NCBI RefSeq assembly: GCF_018691265.1
Contig: NW_024881327.1
Coordinates: 25,041,936-25,105,935 of the forward strand
Direction of reading: 5' to 3'
Length of the DNA: 64,000 bases
DNA from: Tyto alba
Lineage: Eukaryota; Chordata; Aves; Strigiformes; Tytonidae
Below, piece by piece: positions 47,501 through 58,400 of this stretch. Position 1 is the first letter of the stretch. Each line of letters starts with the position of its first letter. The position numbers were made by a program, and so were the translations under genes. The notes under the pieces are model-generated. The model had not been told where the DNA came from and searched no databases. It saw only the letters and a list, made by a program, of their open reading frames with translations.

Positions 47501-50500
47501 TATGTGCTTCAAAGCAGTGATGGAGAAATACATTGGACTTTTGTCACTGAAGATACTGTGAAAAGCTCTGCAGCTGTAGACCCTTCCAGTGGCCTAGTCT
47601 ACATAGGCTCCCATGACCAACACGTGTATGCTTTGGATATTTATGTAAGAATACTGACTAACTTTTATGTATAGAAGAATAAGTATCTTAGACCCTATCT
47701 GTAGTACACCAGATGAAGCTCCACTGGTGTTAGTATTCTCAGGAGTCCACAATTACACTTCTGAAATAGTCAGACCTTCTTGAAGTGGGGTTAGGATTGG
47801 GTCGTAGTAAATGGTTTTAGTGGTGTTCTCAGCTGTGGTTCTTATGCTCCTAGTCGTGGTTGAAACCAAATCTTAAATTTCATAGTTTTTAAATTCTCTG
47901 CAGAAGTTTCAGAATAGGGTGCCCAGCTGGAAACAAAACTCTGGCTTAATGGTGCAGAGAGAATCTTGCATTCTAAAAAGAGTAGATGAAGGGAGATGGA
48001 AAATAAGAGGGGTAGATACTGCCTCTTCGGTAGCTGGATTTCTTTTATTTACTGGAAGAGAAAGTAGCCAATGGCATACGTGTTGCTATAATAGCATGTA
48101 GATTATATCTGCACTTAATTATTATTTGCTGAGTAAATGCAGTGTTTTGTAAGCTTTGACATTCAAATGACTTTGTAAACATGATGAGCTTTAAATCCCA
48201 GTTGAAAATTTTATTTATCTTTTTTCTTGTGCTTACAGAAAAAGGCGTGTATATGGAAGTTACATTGCGAAGGTGGAGCTGTGTTTTCATCTCCTTGTTT
48301 AAGTTCTTTTCCACATCATCTTTATGTTGCTACACTAGGAGGACTGTTACTGGCTGTGAACCCAGTATGTACCTTTGCTTACTTGTCTTTGATCCCAGTC
48401 TCAAACTGAAACGAAACCAAAATGCATTTCTGAAGTTAAGATCACTTTTCTGATGAAAGGAACTAGATGATCATATGTTACCATAAGATATTTTTCACTC
48501 GAGGGCCTTATCATTATACACAAGGTTACCATAATAATTCCTGTATTTCAGAAAGCTGTCTGGTAATAAAGAGAACTGAGGTGACTTGCTTGAATTTACG
48601 TGCTGACTGTAGGCCAAACTTGGAATCAGTGTCTTCTCATTCCATATGCTACCTTATCGGTTAAGTTAGTGAGTGAGAGCATGTCTGTAGACTTTTTATT
48701 TTTTTTTTTTTCCCTCCCTCCCTTTGACAGAAGGACTAAGAAAAAAAATACACAGACCTTAATGACATCAGAACAGAATAAAGAAAGAAAGCCCTTCATT
48801 CCTCTTACCGTTTCCCTCCCCGTAGTTATTTAAAGAACTGTTCCCCTTAATTTCAGCCTGTTATTCTGTTCTCTGCACTGGGGAAATGGCATTCTTGGTA
48901 GATGTGGAGCAGTTTCTTGGTTTTCAGAGGCATTTTTGGCTTGCAGCTGGTCCTGCCTGGTAAAAGGAAGAGTCACTTGGAGCAGCTGTTGATGTTTCTG
49001 TGCTCAGGCAACCCAGAGTATCAGTCCTAACCATCTCCACCTCCCACCCACTACAAGTTCCCTCAGTAATACATGACCTAGTGTTAGGAAACCAGTGTAT
49101 GTTTTTGCAGCTCTAGTAAGCTGTGGCTAAGAAAAACCAGATTTATTTTTTTTCTCCCTGTAATCCTGACTAACAGGTAGTTGAGAAACCCAGCTGTAAC
49201 TCCAAGTGTTTATTTATATAAACAGGAATGTGCAGGCTATGTTAGGAGTTTATTGTGACAATCATAGATTGTGGGTTGCAGCATTTCCTACAGTATTTAT
49301 AGTTTATTATATAATCAAAATGACTTGCTTTCAAGATATTCTCTCTCATTGGTCCTTGTCACATACAGAGGAACTGAGAATGGAATAAAAAGTTAATCTG
49401 TCATTTATTAGAACTACTACTACTACTACGCCATTATCACTATTATTTTGCCTAGGGGGAGGAAGAGAAGGGTGAAACAGGGGTATTGCATATCCCAAAG
49501 AAAACATTAAACATTTTGTTAGAATAAGATTTGAAGAGTAGTTTTGCTTCTGGTATGCGTTCTGGATGGGAGAAGCTTGCTTTTCTTTGCCTTTTTTTAC
49601 CCCCCAATTCTTGAGGGCTAGGACAAGCTATGAAGGAAGGGTTGTTCTGTTCAGCTTCTTACAGCTGTGTTAAGCATCAGATATTCCATGCTGCCATTTA
49701 CAGGTGATAGGAAATAAGATTTGGAGAAGCTTCTTGGGAAAACCACTCTTCTCCTCTCCTCACTGCAATGAGAAGTACGTTTGTGTTGGGTGTGTGGATG
49801 GAAACTTATATTGTTACACTCATTCTGGAGAAAAGGTAATTGTTGGGTTTTTTATGTTCATCAAAAAACCCTGAGGAAGATGCTTTATTAACACTGTTTT
49901 CTGCAGTTTAATGATTGGCATGTACCTTTTTGTGAACCAAATAGAAGTGTCTGTTGTTACAGATAAGAGAAAGTAGAAAAACTGTTCGCCTAGGGTAGTC
50001 CATGCAGTTCAGGGCAAAAGTGCAACCTCACGTTGCTTGATGCAGCAACAGAATTTTTAGTTCAGAGTTTACACCCAAAGTAAATGATCAAGACTAATGC
50101 CAAAAAATGAAATAGTAGGGTTATGGAGTTTTTCAAGCATGTTTAAAGCCCTCTCTTCTGTAAGATGGTGGCTGTTTGGAAGTAAAGGTTTCTTAGAATG
50201 TGCACGCATTTATCAAAAAATGCCAAATCATAATTCTGGCAAAATATGTGCCAGCCTTCACATTGAATTAAATGAGATTATTTTTTTAGTTCCTCAGAGA
50301 TGAGTGTGGTTTGTACCTGGTGTTACACAAAACCAGTGTCAGTTGTTTTATCTGCCTGAGATGCAGTATACATGGGAATTCCTAAACCTTTTCTGGTTAT
50401 AAAGTATGTGTTAGCCCATGCCCTTCTCTCCGTCTGCTTGCAGCAGTGTTGCAGAACTGATGTAGTCTCTTGAGGAGAGATCTGCACAACATTAGCATAA

Positions 50501-51262
50501 GCAGAGGAAATCTGTATTACAAAAGGAGTGTTTGCATTTTTGGCAAAGAATGGCATGTTAAAAGAATTCTTTAAGTTAATTACTAATTGTGGTACAAGAG
50601 TATTCTTTTCCCAAGTTGACCGTCTTTACATGAGCCTCACAGAAGGCAGTAACTCTTGCACATCTATTTTATGAGTCTTTTATCACTTACTCTGTGTCTA
50701 AAACCTAACTTGTAATTTGGCAAGTATTTACCAGCCCTCACTGAAATCTAGTATCCTCTTGAAATAAAATGCTCTCCTGCCAACTAGTCTATTAAAAAAT
50801 TACGGTTGATGTCAAACTGATAACGTGAACAACCTTTGATAATGGGTGGTTATGTTCTTTCTGCAGGTTTGGCAGTTTTCCACTAATGGACCAGTGTTTT
50901 CATCTCCATGCATCTCAAGTTTAACTAAGCAAGCAATATTTTTTGGCTCCCATGATTGCTTTATCTACTGTTGTGACATGGAGGGTAATTTACTGTGGAA
51001 ATTTGAAGCCACTTCAAGTGTATATGGAACACCATTTGTTTTCCAAAGTGATGACTTGAACAGAATTCTTCTGGCAGCAGTATCTACAGATGGCAAAGTG
51101 TGGATCCTGAATGCCAAGAGTGGAACAGCAGCAGGAGTAGATAAGCTTCCAGGAGAGGTTTTCTCTTCCCCTGTAGTGTGGGGAACAAAGCTTGTTGTTG
51201 GTTGTAGAAATGATTATGTTTATTGCCTAGATTTGTTTATAACTGGGAAAAAGGACAGCTAA
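32333..51262 (+). CDS. AASDH: AASDH, beta-alanine-activating enzyme (adenylation-carrier-PQQ propeller)
   Basis: An NRPS-like enzyme of animals (ACSF4/U26) that adenylates an amino acid, beta-alanine in published work, and loads it on its own carrier domain; the physiological acceptor is unclear. Fourteen coding exons join in phase: 32333-32562, 34576-34696, 35405-35742, 36496-36688, 39095-39336, 42077-42183, 42637-42809, 43354-43546, 44055-44173, 45505-46339, 47481-47644, 48239-48364, 49704-49835, 50867-51262. They give 1122 residues (human 1098). The adenylation domain spans ~1-550, with A3 HTSGTTGIPK near residue 200, A5 NLYGITEVSS near 347, GDFVRV, FLGRKDNQVKRHGKR, and the A10 Lys in TSHGK. 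In the carrier domain, YSGGDSLKAL puts the phosphopantetheine Ser at about 597. Seven-bladed PQQ-type repeats (YVGSHSH, VGCYDGLVY, YIGSHDQHVYALD, FGSHDCFIYC) fill ~780-1122. No inactivating lesion seen. Confidence 0.98.
32563..34575. other. AASDH: AASDH first coding intron, non-coding
   Basis: Contains the CR1 fragment at 33466-33636. No extra exon is required by phase. Confidence 0.7.
33466..33636 (+). mobile_element. CR1-type LINE 3' fragment, plus orientation
   Basis: Shows the CR1 3' consensus words GTTGCCCAGAGATGTTGTG, CCATCCCTGGAGGTTTTCAA, GAGCAGGAGGTTGGATGA and GGTCCCTTCCAACCTG. About 170 bp, no coding part. Boundaries are approximate. Confidence 0.8.
34576..34696 (+). CDS. AASDH: AASDH exon 3
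   Basis: ILQVPAAYSPIDPDAPP to LVENDKIN; adenylation domain. Donor AAT|GTAAGT. Confidence 0.95.
35405..35742 (+). CDS. AASDH: AASDH exon 4, ATP-binding A3 motif
   Basis: Contains LAYILHTSGTTGIPKIVRVP, the adenylate-forming P-loop-like motif. The first ~75 residues are a variable insertion that resembles the human protein poorly. Donor AA|GTAAGT. Confidence 0.94.
36227..36246 (+). repeat. Poly-T tract
   Basis: Twenty consecutive T in the AASDH intron between 35742 and 36496. Confidence 0.85.
36496..36688 (+). CDS. AASDH: AASDH exon 5
   Basis: FLASPLTFDPSVVELFVALT and HRHHVTVLQ, adenylation core. Donor CAG|GTAGGC. Confidence 0.95.
36689..39094. other. AASDH: AASDH intron 5, non-coding
   Basis: AT-rich, with T-rich runs (38439-38475 and 39055-39075). 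No recognisable gene. Introns 34697-35404 and 35743-36495 are similar. Confidence 0.7.
39055..39075 (+). repeat. Poly-T tract next to the AASDH exon 6 acceptor
   Basis: A run of about 20 T serving as or preceding the polypyrimidine tract of the exon at 39095. Confidence 0.8.
39095..39336 (+). CDS. AASDH: AASDH exon 6, A5 motif
   Basis: ATPTLLRRFGAHIIKSTVLS, VLALGGEAF, IFNLYGITEVSSWA. A 20-base T run lies 20 bases upstream of the acceptor TTCAG. Confidence 0.96.
39337..42076. other. AASDH: AASDH intron 6, non-coding
   Basis: Largest AASDH intron. No repeat family or coding exon recognised. The other AASDH introns (42184-42636, 42810-43353, 43547-44054, 44174-45504, 46340-47480, 47645-48238, 48365-49703, 49836-50866) also show only AT-rich sequence and short homopolymers. 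Confidence 0.65.
42077..42183 (+). CDS. AASDH: AASDH exon 7
   Basis: DFPIPLGSPLLGTKVEVRG to EGQIFI. The donor is ATAG|GTTCTT, a weak match after GT, but it gives the conserved junction IFIGGEERICFLDDE. Confidence 0.88.
42637..42809 (+). CDS. AASDH: AASDH exon 8
   Basis: CFLDDEIIVPLGT, GDFVRV (A7) and FLGRKDNQVKRHGKRFN (A8, hinge to the C-terminal subdomain). Donor CAG|GTAATA. Confidence 0.96.
43354..43546 (+). CDS. AASDH: AASDH exon 9
   Basis: C-terminal adenylation subdomain, ACAVTWYQQEKLILFVVP to LPLTSHG. Donor CATG|GTAAAT. Confidence 0.95.
44055..44173 (+). CDS. AASDH: AASDH exon 10, A10 Lys
   Basis: Begins with the catalytic Lys of SHGKVDISELNK, then leads to ERLQYLWK at the entry to the carrier domain. 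Confidence 0.95.
45505..46339 (+). CDS. AASDH: AASDH exon 11, carrier domain and start of the propeller
   Basis: An 835-base exon with the carrier site FLYSGGDSLKAL (Ser codon 45577-45579), a poorly conserved linker of roughly 120 residues, then VRWKSNTRKCVDASPLVI and the first propeller blades (YVGSHSHVMQAID). Confidence 0.97.
47481..47644 (+). CDS. AASDH: AASDH exon 12
   Basis: Propeller blades: CYDGLVYVLQSSDGEIHW and GSHDQHVYALDIY. Acceptor TTTCACACAG, donor TAT|GTAAGA. Confidence 0.95.
48239..48364 (+). CDS. AASDH: AASDH exon 13
   Basis: 42 whole codons: CIWKLHCEGGAVFSSPCLS and LYVATLGGLLLAVNP. Confidence 0.95.
49413..49429 (+). repeat. ACT trinucleotide repeat
   Basis: About five and a half ACT units in an AASDH intron. 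Confidence 0.85.
49704..49835 (+). CDS. AASDH: AASDH exon 14
   Basis: 44 whole codons: IWRSFLGKPLFSSPHCNEKY and CVGCVDGNLYCYTHSGEK. Donor AAG|GTAATT. Confidence 0.94.
50867..51262 (+). CDS. AASDH: AASDH exon 15, C-terminus and stop
   Basis: VWQFSTNGPVFSSPC, FFGSHDCFIYCCDMEGNLLW, LPGEVFSSPVVW and CRNDYVYCLDLF; TAA at 51260-51262. Confidence 0.97.
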   Translation, partial: VWQFSTNGPVFSSPCISSLTKQAIFFGSHDCFIYCCDMEGNLLWKFEATSSVYGTPFVFQSDDLNRILLAAVSTDGKVWILNAKSGTAAGVDKLPGEVFSSPVVWGTKLVVGCRNDYVYCLDLFITGKKDS

Positions 51263-52030
51263 GATGTTAGGCTGCTTCCATTTTATTGTTTACATTTTAA
51301 GAACTCACAGGCGTTCTTTACCTCCGCCTACTTTACTGCAGGCAGGAAGTGCACTTGGCAGACTTCTCGGGTAGCATTTTGCACCAAGCAGTGTCCAGAA
51401 TAGGTAAAGGGATACTTGTTGACTTGCTGTACTGACTGATTGAAGGAGGATGACTGCCCAGCACCCAGCAAGTTTCACTGTCCCTCCCTCATTTCCCAGC
51501 TCCAGTTCCTGAAAGAACGTTTCACATGCTTTGGATTTGAATGTTGTGCTTTGACCTGTGTAGTAAGAAAATGCAAGTGGGTAGTTTGGCTTCAAACACT
51601 TGCAGGGTTGGGAGAAACCGTGGTAAAGTGCCGTACTCTGAAGCTTGGCATAACATCCTTGTGTCCCTGAGGGAGGAATGTGTTCCTCCGAGTCCAGCCT
51701 AGCCTGTCCCTGGCTCTTCCATGCATCAGACTGGTGTTTGTCTAGTCTGACAAGGCTTCTGTGCTGTGGCAAGGTAACCTAAGTCCTTTTATGAATCTAA
51801 CTTTTGACCTGATTTCTGAAGACAGAGCCTGCATTGCATGTACCTGTTAGTAGTGACCTGTTTACTGTAGTTTGTATAAACTGAAAAGTTCATCTTTTGT
51901 GAGCCTAGGCCCTCCTTTGCTTTAATTCAGTCAAGCATATACCTAAACTCCACTGAAGTCAGTAGGAGTTACTTCTTGTATTCTGAAGTGGAGAATATAC
52001 TTACATGTATATTTATTAAACTTCAGTGGC
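51263..52030 (+). other. AASDH: AASDH 3' UTR (putative)
   Basis: Follows the AASDH stop. ATTAAA at 52015-52020 and AATAAA at 52601-52606 are candidate plus-strand signals; the first gives a UTR of about 770 bases. Confidence 0.45.
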
Positions 52031-55000
52031 AGGTACAGTATAAGTTCCGAGATGAAGCGTGCACTGCTCAAATCCACTGTTGTCAAATCATTTTTTAAGA
52101 GATTTGAATGAATGCTCTCTGCAGTGTCTTCAGACTGACTCTACAGCTTCAGGCTGTAGAGGGTTGTGTAAACTGGTTTTGGTTGTCTGTAACTCCTTAA
52201 AAGGAATTACCTGTGGTCTTAGTAATGTGAATCAAGTATTTGCAGTGATAAAAGTACACTTACCTAAGAGCATCGTCCTGACTATGAGTCTTCTAAAAAG
52301 AACTATAGTAGAAACTATTATTCTCTCTGTCTGATGAGCCATCTACTTTGAATTCTAACATCTTGAATTCAGGAGTAAAGTAGAAGTTGCACTGGCTATG
52401 TTGCTTTATCACAGCTGGTTCCTCCATTTTATCATTAGCAGAAATGCACAGGGAAGATACTTGTAGCACTGTAAAAAGGTTTGTTTATAAAGCAAACCTG
52501 AACTACACAATTAACAAAACAAGACACACAATACATACCTCAATGATTAGATAATTTTGACTGGGTTATAGTTTAATAAGCATTAAAATGACATTAGTAT
52601 AATAAACAATTGCACTTTAAAACATTTGAAAAATTAAAAAAGTACACAACAAATACCCCACAATTATACATCTTATAGTTTTTATACATTACTATATGAA
52701 CATAGAGGTTAATCATATATAACCTTGTCAGAAGAAATGGTATTTTGTGTGTATAAGTTACAAAAAATTGAGACAATATACTACATAGTGGTTGATTCGG
52801 TTCTTAAAACATTTTTGCTGTTTTAAACTTCGTAGTAATGTTTTGGTTTATATTTTTACAGATTTCCAACACTTTATCAGAAATGGTTGCAACAAAGCTA
52901 AAGCAAAGTAACACTTCACTTCATTGGTATTTAGTGCAAATTTTTGTTAATTTAACATGAAATGTCACTGTTGAACATGGACACTTTAGAAATGTTTCCA
53001 TCAAGTACTGTACATAATACAGTTTTCATTATTACACTAGATACCTTTTATGGTTGAAAAAAAATCTGCTTTGAAGCCTTAGGTTAAGACCATCCTTAAT
53101 GAAAGCTCTATTCTATGTGCTATAAATGTATTGTATTGGAAAATTGCATCCTTATGTCATGCACAATAGCACCTAATTTTGCTATGCTTTTCAGAATACT
53201 AGTACCTGTAATTCTTTAATCCTGATTTACTTCACCTTCTTTATATTTCTGCCTGGCTCCTTCTCCCAAGAAATAGTCATAAAGATGAATTTCAGGCAGT
53301 TCAGTTCTTGTAATGACAGTTACCTACTGCAGGCTTACCAACTCTGAAAAAGTGTAAATTTAACTTAAGATGCACTAATTCACAGTCCCAGCAGAGCAAA
53401 AATAATTACGGGCTCAACTCTTTCTTCAGGTAAGCTTGCAGAGATTTTACTTTGAAGGTGGTTTGTGTGTTTGTTTTTTTTTTCCCCAAGCATCTGAAAG
53501 CAGCATTGCTCCATCTCTGTATAAAACATTTTAAATACTTATATTAAGGGTAAAAAGTTATTTTAGAGATTCTGGTTTTAAATATGAAACTGAGCAAAAC
53601 TGATGGCTTCAGAGACCCAAGAAGACCCATCTTGCTGCTGCACATAAGACATTCATTGTGTTTGTGCTATTGTAACCATGATACTGAACTGTTGTTTTCC
53701 TGTTTGATGGGAAATAGTATAATCAATATGACTTTGGCTGACAAGCCCTTTTTGATTCTTGGAACAGGAGGATACGGCAGGGTTCATTGTGTTTTCTGCA
53801 AAATTTAAAGTGCTATTCCTCATGCTGCATACAGCAGTTTGGCTAAAATACTTCTGTGAAACATATGTGGTATCATTCTGTAATGATACAGTTTCTTCTC
53901 ACGAAAACATCTCCCTTTATGATATTGTAGGCTTAAAGGTTCCTTTGAGCCTTATGTTTCTAAGAAGGAGACATTCAATTTTGTTAAGGACTTCCTTGTA
54001 AAACAAACTCGGATGTGTTACAGATTAATGTACTAGGGTGACTTTTTAAAATGTAGACCTGGCTATTTCTGTGGGATGTTGAGCACAGTACAGTTTTTAG
54101 TACATTATGGACTTGACCCTTTTTTGTAAGAGGGAGGCAGTGAACATTTCTGTTTTAGTTACAAGAAGTAATAAACTATCCAGTTGCCACAGCAGATACC
54201 TGAGATGGGGAAAGTAAACTTCTTTCTGAAGTGTTCTGGCTATCTTGGTTAAAGTACAGGAAGTTATCTGAACTACCTGAAGTTGCACGTGGAGTAATAT
54301 CAGGAAGAATGCAGAGTTAAAATTCCTGAGACTCTCACTGACTTAGCTTTCAGTTCTCAGTTAACTTCAGTTCTGCAAGTCTTACTCCTGTGGGAACTTA
54401 CTGAGACAAATTCTACAGCTACGTAAGCACAGGAATAGTTTTACTTATTTTAGTTCCAGTCAATTGATTGGAATTTGTAATCTGCAATCACTGTCTCTGT
54501 GCATCTTAAATATGGCTGAACAGTGATGCACTTAAATGACTAGAAGAAACACTGACTTCCTGGCTTCTTTCTGAAAACTTTCTAATTTTTGTTTAAATAA
54601 TGTTGGGGGTTTTTAAGTAGAGTGATTTTTTTTTTTTTTTTTTTTCCTATGAGTGAAGGAATATAGTGTATTAATCCTATGATGAAATAAATTACCTCAG
54701 TATTTGGATGGTACCATCTTTCTACTTACCATTTGCAGATGGAACGATATCTCTTGAAGTTCTTCATTAGGGAAGAAGCTTTCAAATAGCAGGTAGAACT
54801 GACAGTTCATACACTTTAACACTTTTAAAAAATTTAGGAATAAGAGAAGGGAGCATGCATCTTGCCTTAATTTTCAACAATAGAGTGCTGAAAAAAATGT
54901 CTGAGATCTCCACTTAAGTGTAGAGACCTAAAACTCCAGAACTGAATACCCCCCGAATTTAAGGAGATTCTGAACTGAAGTTCTGGCCCTTTCGACACTC

Positions 55001-55263
55001 ACTAAAATTTACATCCAGTATCTGAGCATTCTGAAATTTTTGAGAGTCTGGCTCTGAAATTTTTGCCATTACCTCATTTAGCTGTTTGTCAAAGCAATGG
55101 AATATATGACTTCAGTAGACTTTACAGTGAGCTAGAGCAAAATGGTAATCAGTTCAGTTCAGTTTCCAGTCCTTCAATACATGCATTTTCAGTTTTGTCA
55201 TGTGTAAAAAGCTGAATAAATAAAAGCAATTAATAGTCAGCAGCAGAGATGTAATTTTACAGT
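52012..55263 (-). other. CRACD: CRACD 3' UTR region (putative)
   Basis: Downstream of the CRACD stop on the minus strand there is no other gene. Minus-strand signals include ATTAAA (52577-52572) and AATAAA (52017-52012), so the UTR is about 2.7-3.2 kb and meets or overlaps the AASDH 3' end. The real ends cannot be read from the sequence alone. Confidence 0.45.
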
Positions 55264-55423
55264 TTACTTTATAATCTGTGGACAGTCACTCCAGGCTTTT
55301 GCTTTCCTCTTGGCTAGTGCAAGCCAGGCTGGTTCCGTTGACACAGGGTTAGCATCAGGTGTTGAGAATCTCTTGGCCACCTCCTTTGCCAGTGGGGTTG
55401 ACGAAACAGAATCTGAAATTTCC
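55264..55423 (-). CDS. CRACD: CRACD terminal exon
   Basis: Acceptor AAAACCAG. Encodes VEISDSVSSTPLAKEVAKRF and STEPAWLALAKRKAKAWSD to CPQIIK; TAA at 55266-55264. The phase joins exactly to the preceding exon. Confidence 0.96.
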
Positions 55424-58400
55424 ACTGGTTTTGATGGGGTGGGGAGGGGAAGAGAAAAAAAAACTTAGTTGAACCTTGTACTTCGTTGTAGGATTCTCGA
55501 GATTTCACTTCTTTTCTGTGAAGATGTTCTGATCTAACACTTCACATGTATATTTCCAACCCTTTTACTCAGATCTTACTTTTTATCATATTTGCAAAAT
55601 AATCAAGTTAGGAGGAGCTGAGTTTCCTTTTTCCGAGCTGACTCCAAGTAATGTAACCCACAGAAACAGGGACAAAATTTTCAGTCTTTGTGAGATCCAG
55701 AGAAAACATTTCCAATTTGCTAGTCGTCATCTTTACATAAACTATTTTAATTACATCTTCAGTGTAGCAAACAGTGAGAAATAAAGACGGATTGGGGTTT
55801 TTTTTCTCTTTCGTAATGCAGCTGCTAAACATGTGTAACCCAACTGTATTCAGGAGGATTTAGATTCCCTCTTCAGATTAGGGTTCTCAAATAAGCACAG
55901 AGAGGAAAGCACTCCTATAGTTTCCTGCCTCAGTCAGTGATGCCCATGAGACTATCCCAAAGAAGAAATAAACCAGCTTGCTCCAGTAGCTGTTCATCAC
56001 ATTTTCTCGGAAATAGCGCATTTAAGACAAACAGCTGTCTCAGCAGCACAATGTGTTGAATAAGCAAGTGATTTCTAACAAGACACTTTACAGAGCAGAA
56101 CTGTAGAAGTATGTTGTAGAAGTCAGGTGGGAAGATTGTTTAATTCTGTGACAGTGAATGCCCTTGAAGGCAACTTGGATCGAAATGACTCCTAGCTGAA
56201 ACCTGTGGAGGAGCTCTCACATCCTAGTTACAGAACAACTCCTCACTAATGCCCCCTTACATGTTTTCTTTTTTTATGCGTCAAAGAGCTTTTTTTGGTT
56301 AAATGTTCGCATTCAGTCCAAATTGCTTTTAGTTGCATTTCATTTTCAGGTTTTGAATGCTTTTAAAAGCTTTGAAATTGCATGGATGGCAAATATTGTT
56401 TATTTTTCTTTTTTAGTACATCCTTAATCATGTATTTTTAGCTATAAGCAAATGAATAGTAGCAGCAGCTATTGCTGTAGACAGACACTTTGAAAAGCTA
56501 ATTACTTTAAATGTTATGGTAATTTATGCTATTTTAAAGGTTATACCCTCTTATCAGCTCCTGCTGAACAAACCTCAAGTGCAGGGCTGAAATACACCAA
56601 CTTCTTCAAGTTTGAGGTGTTTTTTTTAATGTCCTTAGAGGAGGACTTGGCAAACTTTTATTTTAAACATGTTCTAGCCTGGTCTTCTGCCTTAAATGCT
56701 TTCCTAATTGTGGGAAACCCAAATCGGTGTCATCATCCATGAAACAAATGCTTGTATATAGTATCTGATGTCACTGATCATGGTTACCTGGCTCCCCACG
56801 TACCCAGTAATCACACAGAAATCCAGTCACTGTTTCCTTTGGGACCAACACAGTTCTGTGCTTTCACTTTAGGTAACTCAAAATTGGTAATTCCTCCTGA
56901 AACTCATTCTAGTGCAGACAGACTGACGACTGGTAATGGGGGCTTGGCCCTTCTTCCATCCCATTTGGTGTCATCTATTTTGCTAGTTTGGTTCCTGCTA
57001 GTACTGACCGTGTGCAGCTTAACGTGACACTACTGACGCTTTCCCGGGGCAGCTTCCACAGCCGTCACGTCACGGGTCAGCAGGGATGCTGCAAAGCCGC
57101 TCCAGCTGCCTACCTCCAGAGCCAGTCTGGGCACTGGGGGCAGGCAAGTTCGGGGCAATCTGTCGGAGACCTTAGAATGGTTTGGGTCTTTAAAGACCAT
57201 CTGGTCCAACCTAAGGTGTTGCAAGTAAACCAAGTTCTGAGGGATAGCTGCGCGGGCGTGCAGCTGCAGTGTGGACACACGGCTGCTGAACCAACTGCGT
57301 GTAGGCGTGTAGGGGCTGTGCAGCCTGGAACAGGCTCGGAGGTAGGAGCAGCACTGTTTTAGCCTTTACTATTACAGATCACATAAATGAATTACTGCAT
57401 TCCACAGTCCTTGGCTCGGAGTGGTACTGAATAGATTCGGCTGATAAGTGGATTTACTTTAAAAGAATCCCAGGCTATTTACTGTGCAACTTGTAAAAAG
57501 GTTTCTTCAACATCTAGCTGTGCTCTTCTCCAAAACCTTTGGCTGAGGACTAATGTTGGCCAGAGAAATATTAGGCAAGTCTCTATTTCAACAATCACCT
57601 TATACCACTCCAAATATCATGCCCTTTGGGGAACTGTTTATTTTAATGTGCCTGCCTTTTGAATATGTAATTGTTTCAGCTTAATTGCAGTGGCAGATAA
57701 AGTAGTAGGATCTGGTTCCAGCCTTCCATACCAAATACTTGACTGGGAGGGAGCAGTCCTAAATTCAAAGTGACAAGCTACCTTCAACTGAGGTGGTTAG
57801 TTTTTGCATTTTTAAATGAAACAAGAACACTCATTCCAAATACTCTGGGTTAAGTATTTCTTCTGGGCAAACTGGGAGGTATGGGAACACATTATGCTTC
57901 ATTTCCTACACAAACACACTTTGTACAAGTTCTCATTCCCCCTCTGTGCTAACCCCCAACCTAAAGGCAAAACAGCACTGCAATTGCAATTTACAGTAAA
58001 TCAAATCCCCCTAACGTGCATTAGTCATGTTCCAAAAATACTGTTGGATATGGCTTGGGGAGACGGCCTAATTTTTTTTTTTTTTTCTAACTTGAAGTGG
58101 GGCATTTCTAAACAAACAGTAGTGCAACTTTAAAAAAAACCTGTTAAAATTATGTACATCCTGCGTAATGGCCAGCACACGAGACTGGGACAAGTTGGCT
58201 GCCTTCTTGCTGAAAGCAAATGCATTTGTGATTCTAAGGGTAGTATAGGAGAAAAAAAAAATCATTTTCTCAAAAACATGCAATACCATTTCTGAAGTGT
58301 AAAGTCTAGAGTAAATCTCAATCTCACACTGTACCTGTCACAGAAGTTGGAAGGGTGTTGGACTTCTTTAGCTGTTCCCTTCTTTCTAGTCTTGACACAG

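Noticed and set aside
57000..57362. Open frame of 124 codons in CRACD intron
   Set aside because: Overlaps a CR1-like remnant and has no domain or splice support.
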